Source of the DNA: Acholoe squamosa
Lineage: Eukaryota; Annelida; Polychaeta; Phyllodocida; Polynoidae
DNA length: 64,000 nucleotides
Assembly (NCBI GenBank): GCA_949317995.1
Contig: OX439052.1
Span: 39,806,432 to 39,870,431 of the forward strand
Direction: 5' to 3'
In this document: positions 20,462-30,049 of the stretch, piece by piece
Layout of the letters: every line of letters begins with the position of its first letter
Position numbering within the stretch: position 1 is the first letter of the stretch
Notes under the pieces: generated by a model
What the model was told of the DNA's origin: nothing
Databases searched by the model: none
The model's input: only the letters and a program-made list of their open reading frames with translations
Program-made: the position numbers and the translations under genes

Positions 20462-22026
20462 GCATGCTACGGGTTATTTTCCCATAATTTTTTTCTCCAC
20501 CACCAAATAACCAGATATAGTCTTTGCGGAACCTTATAGGTCTGCGAATGTTTTCTTCACTAGTGTATGAACACCTATAGTATGTGTTCCGGGTTCCTCT
20601 TATGACCAGCTTATTGTATAATTCAGGCTGTATAACCCTTATTGTACCCTGAATAGTCTATTCGGATTTATAACTTCACCCATGAACAATCCGATAGTAG
20701 ACTTGCTGCTGTCAGACGTATCCGGATGCCAGTTCCAGACTCCTGCTGTTACCCGTGCTAACCACTTACTAGGATGGACTTTACGATTTACCTGTACAAC
20801 TCATCTATACTCCCGAATGGACTTATACCATATACTACTATTACTTCCGGACCAGCCTATATTGGACTATTTTCTACTTATGTCAACTAAACTTAAAACA
20901 GATTACGATTCTATACAGTTGACAGAACCGGATCTACAATTCACTTCTACATTCTACACCATTCGGATTTACCTATGAACTTTAGCACTTCTAGAGGATT
21001 GTGGGTAGCTGCCCCAAACTCATCTACTGTGTTTCACCCTAATAACTATAGACTCTAGCACGTCCATCCCGTGGTTAGCTGACCACACCCATCAGTGAGC
21101 ATCCGAAGGGCTACAGCAGAAGACCCCAGCAGCAGCTATCATCTTTTCTAAAATTGTAAATGTTACCATATGTCTATTTTTCTATAATATTATTTGTATG
21201 TATATATAGGACTACATTGGTCACATTGTACTATATATTGTAATACGGGTATATATATATATGTATGTTGGTACGGATCTTAGTTCAGTGTTAAATATTA
21301 AAATGTAAGATCCGATAAACTACACCAGAACTTACTTATTATTGTCCTGCGAGACATATTATATCGTAAATATATTAATCTGGTGTTATAAAGGTTATTC
21401 GGTACACGGTGATATCATATATATCATTATATTCATTACTACACCGTGATTTTTTTCTTTTCAAGTGTATAATACAAATAGTTCTATTCGTACTACTCAC
21501 GGAATCCTTAACGGATCCATATGTTTATGTCATACAATGATGTTACAAGATTATATGTCATTAGATAGTGTAGTTACTATAACAGTCTTTTTTAAGACTA
21601 CATAATCAAATGTGGTATTAATAACTACAAACGCATATGAAAGTTATTACATGATGTATTTAATGTTAACAGTTCCGTTACACATAACTGTTACTATCAC
21701 ATGTATACGAATTATGATACTTATCTTATAATTTATACCGTACACATGATATGATATCCTATGGTATAATAAGCTAAATAACAGTTCCGATACTTATAAC
21801 TGTTACTCATATAATTAATTCGTATTATATTCGAACATTCAACTTTGCCATTTTGTAACTACATACACTATCGAATATATGCATATGACATTCAAATGAT
21901 ATCTAACCTGGTGTTAACGTTATATCTATGGTTGTACCTCTATTACTAATGGTTAAGACATATAGATATGTCGTCCTAGTAATATTACTATAACTATAAC
22001 ACCCTCCTAAATGTCTGGGGGAGTGG
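20462..22026. other. AT-rich 3' region of the Gypsy element
   Basis: 1.56 kb between ORF3 and the 3' LTR, strongly AT-rich after about 21100. It has loosely repeated AACAGTTCCGNTAC and ATAACTGTTAC phrases (21669-21690, 21781-21810). A 98-codon ATG ORF (20682-20978) lies inside; its product is hydrophobic and unrecognised. Confidence 0.6.
22014..22026 (+). promoter_or_regulatory. Polypurine tract
   Basis: GTCTGGGGGAGTGG lies immediately before the 3' LTR. A G/A-rich run here is the expected plus-strand primer. Confidence 0.7.
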
Positions 22027-22401
22027 TGTAGAGGTACGTATTGATTAAACCATAGAACTGGGTACCGTCTGACGTGGCGGGTGAGTCGAGTCGTCGGACG
22101 TTCCTCAGCTTCCGGATAGGTGGCAGCACCGATCCGGGTCTGTGGGGACGCCTGACGACGAACACCTGGGTCCTTATATAAAGCCCAGGGCTCAGCCGCT
22201 ACGTCAGAGGCCCTCCAGGCCTCCGCACCATGTAGATCATTTCTCCATCCATCTTAGCTGCTTATTCTATACCATCCGGCAGCCGTGAGTGTACACTAAG
22301 AAATAAACTAACCGTTGGCATACACTTGAATTACCGTCTTACTCTTTCTTTCAAATCGTAAGACCCGAACCCCCCAGGTCCGTAAGGCCGCAAACCCTTA
22401 C
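22027..22401 (+). repeat. 3' LTR
   Basis: Second LTR copy. It differs from the 5' LTR at four visible positions and ends CTTAC before a G where the 5' copy has CTTACA. Confidence 0.95.
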
Positions 22402-22586
22402 GAATGATTGGAAAATGACAACTGTTAGTGAGGGGAAGAACACAAAAAGGATACAGGAAAAATCCTCAAAAAAGTAATGAAAAATGTCTTTGAAATATGA
22501 AAAAAAATAAGACAAAATTCTTCAAAATCACAAAAAAGTTGTTTTTTTCCCCTGTTTTGCTAGGGTCGGTCAGGTTACTGGAAACA

Positions 22587-23519
22587 ACTTTCTTTATCTT
22601 TGTTTATCGTATTGATTCTATTATGTAGGAGGTTTTACAAGTGGTGAATGGCAACCTTTTCAGGCCTGTTGTATGGCTTTTATAGTATTCTTCCAACATC
22701 AAGGTGCTGCATACACACAGGAACAGTCTACGGGGTTTTACTTTATGACAAGTACCAGAGGCAGCATGGACAGAAGCATTCCCTCTCCAAATTTACCTGC
22801 AGCAAGCCACCAGGAGGATCTTGCCAAAAAAGAAACATAGATCAAAAAGGAAAACATGCACGTTTTTGTATTGCTAAAATACTGTTTAGATAATCGTTTG
22901 GATAAAACGTGCACTTTCTTTTACATCCCAAAAATAATTTTCCATACATTCTACTGGGCTTCTTTTGTCAATACTATGCAAACGATTTAGGCCATATACG
23001 TTTTCCTCAGCACTCCATGAAAAGATTTACAGACAGTCTTCCTCGTTTTCTGGCATATTACTGTTGAGAACTCAGAGGTAGGAATCTGTCTGCACCCATG
23101 ACCTAACCCCATGCAAGGGCCGCAATATGTCTGCCCCTTTTCCTACTGATTCTTACAAAGGGGGCCTTCGAGTGGTAACCACCAGCAAAACATTGGTGCA
23201 TCGAGCTGCCAATCAACAGTGTATCAATATAATGATAACAATGATGAGGATGAGGATGATTTGCAGCTCATAAAAAGATCAGAGGGTCCACATGATCCTA
23301 GACTATAGCTGTGCATTATCATATTGTAGCCATCTTATGGGCTCGGTAGTGAATTGGAACTGACTGTCAGGCTAGCAGTCGAAAGTTGTATAGTGATAAC
23401 AACAGAAAAAAGTGAGACAGGGAATAGGTTTAAATTAAATAAGTTTTATTACAAAAGTTAACAAACCTCAGTACCCAAGCTCTAAGAATTTAATTTCCAT
23501 CAACTTCTCATTATTTAAC
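22587..23519. other. No gene recognised
   Basis: An 81-codon ORF at 22648-22893 has no recognisable family and no splice context. Otherwise ordinary AT-rich sequence. Confidence 0.5.
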
Positions 23520-23521
23520 TA

Positions 23522-24816
23522 GGGTAGAGGCACCCATTTCAGACGCTCCTGACCACACAGGAGGTGGTCATATTTGGTGCTCAGATTTTGTACCTTTAAA
23601 AGTGTTGAATTCTACTTTCCATTTAACTAGTTGGTATATGATACTTTAACCTCAAATCCCTGAAGAGGTTTTGAAGAAACTCTCCAATACATATGAATAA
23701 ATGGGCTGTACATCTTTAATCTCCAAACTAGCAAATTGTACCTCAAGTCAGACAGTTCATGCCAGAGGTGACCCTAAAGTCAGTCACTATGTAATCTAAT
23801 TGATACAAACAAAATTGGTCAATGTATCTGAAATAATCTATAAAGGCACATAGCATATAACACTAAGGAATCCAAGCTAATACAATTCCCTTCTCCAGGA
23901 TACTCTTAGATATTTAATTTTGCATACTTATGTAATGGTTTGAATATATGTCTTGGATAGTTCAAAGTTAAGACCAGACAAGGGACTTCGGGTTAGTGCA
24001 ACTGGCACATATTTAATTCGGTGTATGGTTTACATCTACCTCGATATGTATCCCTTAATGGTATCTTAAGCTTGGTAAAAGGTGGTCCGACTCCGTTGAC
24101 AGTCAGAGCCAGACTAACTCCTTCCCCGGCCCCAGGTAGGAGCTGGGACGAGGCGAACAGTGCTGCGACCACCCCGCAGCGACCAGGGGTAGTTAGGACC
24201 TCTGGTGACTACTGGTGATGGGCGCACCGCTCGAAACGCCCTCTCGAGGAAGACGCACACACTATATCACGATCTACGAGCCCACACTTATACACTTATG
24301 ACAGGTCAGTCTACAGGCCCAGATGAGCATGGCTTCGATGGGCAGACTGACTAATGATTAGGTTAGGTGTTAGATAGTAGGTAAACCAAACACAGATTAA
24401 CTATTCAGATTTGGGAGTACAGGTCATAGCAGAATAACTCCCATACTGTAACATGAGGGATGTATTCAGGTTTGTTAAGTCAAATTATTAGCAAAAATGT
24501 GTATATTGCCATTGACATGTATAGAAATCCTGTAAGCATGAAGGTTAAGACATGACAAATTGACAAATCAAACCAGGATCTCCATTCACTCACCATTCTT
24601 CATCCTCAGAATATAACAAAAACACCCTGGGTTTGTGCAGTTGTAAAACCATGTATGACAGGGCTTTTACATGTTATTTGTCATTTGTTAGAGAGTATGA
24701 TACCTGAATTTTCATGTCTAATTCAAATGATAGCTGAATCTTTCATATCTATTATGTAACTCATTGCAAAAGGTGTCCGACTTTAGGTGTCTGTCCGACT
24801 CAGGGTGCCTCTACCC
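23522..24816. mobile_element. 1.3-kb TA-target inverted-repeat element
   Basis: The 14-bp ends GGGTAGAGGCACCC and GGGTGCCTCTACCC are nearly perfect inverses, with TA on both sides (23520-23521, 24817-24818). Tc1/mariner-like elements duplicate TA. The right end GACTCAGGGTGCCTCTACCC closely resembles the ends of the elements at 59.8-62.2 kb (ACTCAAGGTCACTCTACCC). No transposase is seen, so it is non-autonomous. Confidence 0.65.
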
Positions 24817-25064
24817 TAACGGTTATCAAAAATACCCTTTACAGGATAGTAAAAGTAAGGATACCAAAAAAACACAAGATTCACAAATGTGTTAATGATG
24901 TGGCGAATTGTCTCCCTGAGATGAACTAATTACACTAGACAAAGAACTCACCGAAGTGTCGGTACACACATAAATATAAGGTTAAAAGGATACATAAAAA
25001 CACAAGGTCGGTGACATACACCGCTACAGTATTATGCTACATGATTAACGACATCTTATTTCAG

Positions 25065-25130
25065 CTGTTTCATTAACTGAAGCACTACCTGTGACTACTG
25101 AGATGTCACCACCAGAGGTCATTACACAAG
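25065..25130 (+). CDS. Lectin gene, linker exon L2a
   Basis: 66 bp, acceptor TTTCAG, donor GTTTGT. It encodes a 22-residue Thr/Ser/Pro linker (VSLTEALPVTTEMSPPE), probably O-glycosylated. Close copy at 27530. Confidence 0.7.
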
Positions 25131-28100
25131 GTTTGTAGTTTTAAACTCTAGCTAATGATTTATGAGGAATTGCTCTTACTCTCCCAAAGAAAATATAAGG
25201 GATAGTAACACATACCATAGTGGCTTATTTCAATGCCAGGGTCTCAAATGATTGCCGTATTTGAATTGGCGCTGGGAGGACAGGGGTATTGAAATTGATC
25301 TCAAACCCTAAAATAATATTTAGATCAGTGTTACTCTGAAATAACGGCTGGGGGTGGGGTTGAGAGGTTTTGAAATTGTTTTCTTTGGAATAAATGAAAG
25401 GAAAACTGCTTGGTTTCTTTAGAGCTAGGGGAAACTAAGACTGGTATTGATAGTGTTTACTTATACACTAGCTCAAAACTTCAATCAACATAATATTCAA
25501 GACATTATTCTGTTGATTAAAATTTTCTTGTCAATAAACTTACATGATCCTGAGTCCTGCTCAGTCTTCTAAATGCAAGATATGTGATGTTTGCTAATGA
25601 AGCAAATGATTGTTTATATGATATATTTCTTTTATATTGGACAGAGCACTGTCAGTTTGAGACATTCAGAGCATCATGTCCCTCAGGCAGCGTTATGAAG
25701 ATGGTGACTGCTCTTTATGGAAGGATGAGGCTAGGACGGTGTATCAAAAGAAATTTTGGTTACCTTGGCTGCTATCAAAATGTTACAGTGATCTTAAACA
25801 GCCTGTGTTCTGGACATCAAATGTGTGAGCTGACACTACCAAATACTGACTTGGAGGGTACTTATCCATGTCCCTTAGAATTGACAGCCTACTTGGAGAC
25901 TAGCTATCAATGTGTGGAAGGTAGGATTAGTTCAAAACAGATTGAGCTGCCTTATAACATGGCCTCTACCCTTATCCCTGTAAAACATAGGGAGATTGTG
26001 ATCACTTACTAAAAAAATAACAAAGAGAAAGAAATATTGAAAATTAAAAACTATTTTTTGCTCACAATCTGTGACAACCATAGCATAATACTGGAATTAA
26101 CTTTGATCTTCCATGGGGGAATTTGAGAAGTTGTAGGCGTTAAGATATATTAAGATTAGAATTATGGTTGGAAATCTAAAAAGACTATGTGCTATAGTAA
26201 GAAAACATGCTATTTTGTAAATTTTCTTTTTTGTTTACCCATGCATGCTGTTGTGCAAATAACCCTTACTCTATAAAAATACATGTAGATGTGGAATCCT
26301 GCCCTGATACTGAAACTCTTCCTGGTGCCAATATAAGGGGGAATGGGGATTGTCTTGTCGTCACATGTTTGTCAACACAAGAGACATAGCACTTTGTTTG
26401 TAATGATGGGAGATGGATCACTGCTGTGGGTACATGTGCAGAGGATATGAACTCTTGGGGATGAACATAGTATAATGCTGACTAAGTTTTGATCTTCCAT
26501 AGTGGAATCTAATAAATAGCAGGTGTTTAGGTATATATCTAAACTAGAACCATGGTTATAAATCCAAACACTATGAATAAAAAGTATATACATGCCTAGA
26601 GTTTGAAGATTCAACTACATCCAATTGCAGATAGTGTATCTACAACTACACCAAACAGTCCTCAAACTGTAGAAGCACCAGAGGCTATAAGCGGAGGTTT
26701 GTACATTATGTTCATGTATATTCATCTCCTCGATAAAGCCAAGTACCGTAATAACCAGTGTATAATGCATGAAAGAAAGAGTATATGAAAAAAATTGCTG
26801 CTGTAGAAGAGTGAAAAAAGTTAGTTATGTGTTTCATTCTATTTCATAACATTTGTCAAAACCATGAAGATTGTATTGAAAAGGTGTCTGGCTAAAAACC
26901 TCAAGGGTCAAAAGCATATTTGGTAATTATCAATATTCATATTAAAAGCTAATTACATGTATTAAAAATTCTACTTTCCTCTTGATGTTAGAATACTGTG
27001 AGGGCGAGGGGTTCAGGGCATCCTGTCCTCCTGGTGCTGTTATAAAGATGCAGACAGCATCTTATGGTCGGATGAATGTTGGACGTTGTATCGATAGAGA
27101 CTATGGCTATATTGGATGTAGAGCCAATGTACTTAACATCATGGACCAACACTGTTCTGGTAATAGGTCTTGTGAGATGGTCAGTCTCAGAGCTGGATTG
27201 AGCTCAATAGAACCTTGTCCAAAAGATCTCCAATCTTACCTTGAAGCTACTTACACATGCATCAAAGGTAAGGTTTACTTCTCTATCCTTCTATTCTAGC
27301 TTTGATTGTAAAAATAATTTTCTGAACAAAAGTTTGTTTCTTTTGTCAACTTCTTTTTATGACACACCCTTAGAATGATGATGTTGCATAAGGTTAATCA
27401 GATGGTCTGCTTGATGACAAACAATGTCTACATAAGCTACAGCTCATACAAAGGTCAAAGTGTTCACATGATCCTTAACAATATAATCAATTGTCATATT
27501 GTCATATCATTAATGTAGTCCCATTTCAGCTGTTTCATTAACCGAGGCATTCCCTGTGACTACTGAGATGTCACCACCAGAGGTCATAACACAAGGTTTG
27601 TTATTTTCACCTCTAGCTAATGATTAATGAGTGGCTATTCCACTGCAAATAAAAGGGGTAATATACCTTACTGGAATGGCACATTTCTGAAATCAGTGCT
27701 GGGGTACAGGGGTTAGGAAATCAATGTTAAGCTCTAAAACAAAATTCATATTTAAGCGTCACTCAGATAAAAGCTGGGTGGTGAAGGGGTTTTGAAATTT
27801 ATAACCACCTAGGTGCTCAAACAACCCACTATGGTTAAAAACCACATAGGTGCTTAAACAACCCACTATGGTTAAAAACTATTCCTTTAAAGAAATGGGT
27901 TTCATTCAACTATGGAATAGCCAGTGATAGCTATAAGTCATTCATTTCTTTATAGTTAGGACATGTCAATATTGATGGTGTTTATTTTTTACTAGCTCTA
28001 CACTTTAAATGAAATATCTCAAGACTAGGTTTTTTCCACCTATAAAGATTAACAAAGCTGACCCTGCTTACTCTTTTGAATTGTAGATCTGTTTGTGTCT

Positions 28101-29998
28101 TTTGCTCAAGCAAATGATTTTTCATTTATATTGAGCAGAGCACTGTGAGACTGAGAAATTCAGAGCATCATGTCCCTCTGGCAGTGTTATAAAGATGTTG
28201 ACAGCTCGTTATGGATGGATGAGGCTGGGACGGTGTGTCACAAGAGACTATGGTTATGTTGGTTGCTATAAAGATGTTACAGTCATCTTAAACAGCCTGT
28301 GTTCTGGACATCAAACATGTGAGCTGACACTACCAAGTACTGACTTAGAGGGTACTAATCCATGTCCCTTAGAATTGACGGCCTCCTTGGAGACTACGTA
28401 CCAATGTGTGGAAGGTAGGATTAGTTCAAAACAAATTGAGCTGCCTTATTACGTGGCCTCTACCCTTATCCCTGTAAAACATAGGGAGATTGTGATAACT
28501 TACTAAGAAAAATAACAAAGAGGAAGGAATATTGGAAATTAAAAACTATTTTTTGTTAATGATCTGTGACAAGGATAGCATAATACTGGAATTTATGTGG
28601 ATCAACACGGTAAAAGGTACACCCAGTCGGGGTTGCTTTGGCATACCCTTTACCATGTTGATCCACTTATTTTGATCTTCCATGGGGGAATTTAAGAAGT
28701 TGTAGGCATTAAGATATATTCCGTTTAGAATTATGGTTGGAAATATAAAAAGACTATGAGCTATAGTAAGTAAACATGCTATTTTTTTGTAAACTCTCTT
28801 TTTCATTTACCCATGCATGATGTTGTGCAAAGTAACCCTTACTCTATAAAAATACATGTACATGTGGAATCCTGCCCTGATACTGAAGCTGCTCCTGGTG
28901 CCAATATAAGGGGGAATGGGGATTGTCTTGTGGTCACATGTTTGTCAACACAAGAGACATGGCACCTTGTTTGTAATAATGGGAGATGGATCGGTGCTGT
29001 GGGTACATGTGCACAGTATATGAACTCTTGGGGATGAACATAGTATAATGCTGACTAAGTTTTGATCTTCCATAGTGGAATCTAATAAATAGCAGGTGTT
29101 TAGGTATATATCCAAACTAGAACCATGGTTATAAATCCAAGCACTATAAATAAAAAGTATATACATGCCTAGAGTTTGAAGATTCAACTACATCCAATTG
29201 CAGATAGTGTATCTACAACTACACCAAACAGTCCTCAAACTGTAGAAGCACCAGAGGCTATAAGTGGAGGTTTGTTCATTATGTGCATACATGTATTTTC
29301 ATCTCCTCCATAAAGCCAAGCGCCATAATAGGCAGTCTATAATGCATGAAAGAAAGAGCATATGAAAAGAAATTGCTGCTGTAGAAGAGTGAAAAAAAGT
29401 TAGTTATGTGTATCATTCTACTTCATAACATTTGTTAAAACCATGAATATTGTATTGAAAAGGTGTCTGGCTAAAAGTCTCAAGGGTCAAAAGCATATTT
29501 GGTAATTATCAATATTCATATTAAAAGCTTATTACATGTATTAAAAATTCTACTTTCCTCTTGATGTTAGAATACTGTGAGAGCGAGGGGTTCAGGGCAT
29601 CCTGTCCTCCTGGTGCTGTTATAAAGATGCAGACTGCATCTTATGGCCGGATGAATGTTGGACGTTGTATCGATAGAGACTATGGCTATATTGGATGTAG
29701 AGCCAATGTACTTAACATCATGGACCAACACTGTTCTGGTAATAGGTCTTGTGAGATGGTCAGTCTCAGAGCTACATTGGGCTCAACACTACCTTGTCCA
29801 AAAGATCTCCAATCGTACCTTGAAGTTACTTACACATGTATCAGAGGTAATACAAATAGATGGATCCTTATTTGTCATCTGAACAATAATGGTGTAATTG
29901 TACAATTCATTTACTGACCTGCAGCAGTGACATGTACTGGGAAAAGGGGTCTTAGGACCCCTGCACTAAGCCCCATGTTCGCAGATCGTGTCACTTTA

Positions 29999-30049
<51 letters not shown>

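Larger units (their letters stand above)
9526..22401 (+). mobile_element. Complete 12.9-kb Ty3/Gypsy (Metaviridae) LTR retrotransposon with extra ORF
   Basis: Two 375-376-bp LTRs (9526-9901 and 22027-22401) flank gag, pol and a third coding region. I count four substitutions between the LTRs plus a terminal base difference, roughly 1 percent, so the insertion is recent. The order protease, reverse transcriptase, RNase H, integrase places it in Ty3/Gypsy. At 12.9 kb it is far longer than a usual 5-8 kb Gypsy, because of a 960-codon gag, a 2.9-kb extra gene in the env position and a 1.56-kb AT-rich 3' region. I could not see a clean target duplication at the flanks. Confidence 0.9.
9383..22586. 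mobile_element. Older inverted-repeat element split by the Gypsy insertion
   Basis: TGTTTCCAGTAAC at 9383 and GTTACTGGAAACA ending at 22586 face each other, each followed inward by an AGGGTCGGT block. Between them, outside the Gypsy LTRs, remain about 143 bp on the left and 185 bp on the right, both A/T-run rich. It is the same family as 3558-4026. The Gypsy element therefore landed inside it. Confidence 0.5.

Noticed and set aside
9521-22407. Target-site duplication of the Gypsy element
   Set aside because: The flanks ATAAT and AATGA do not match; only AAT is shared, which is too little to claim.
28195-28506. SUEL reading frames continued past the exon ends (also at 25584-26012)
   Set aside because: The domain ends at a conserved phase-1 donor (GAAG|GTAGG); the downstream residues are intron read-through.
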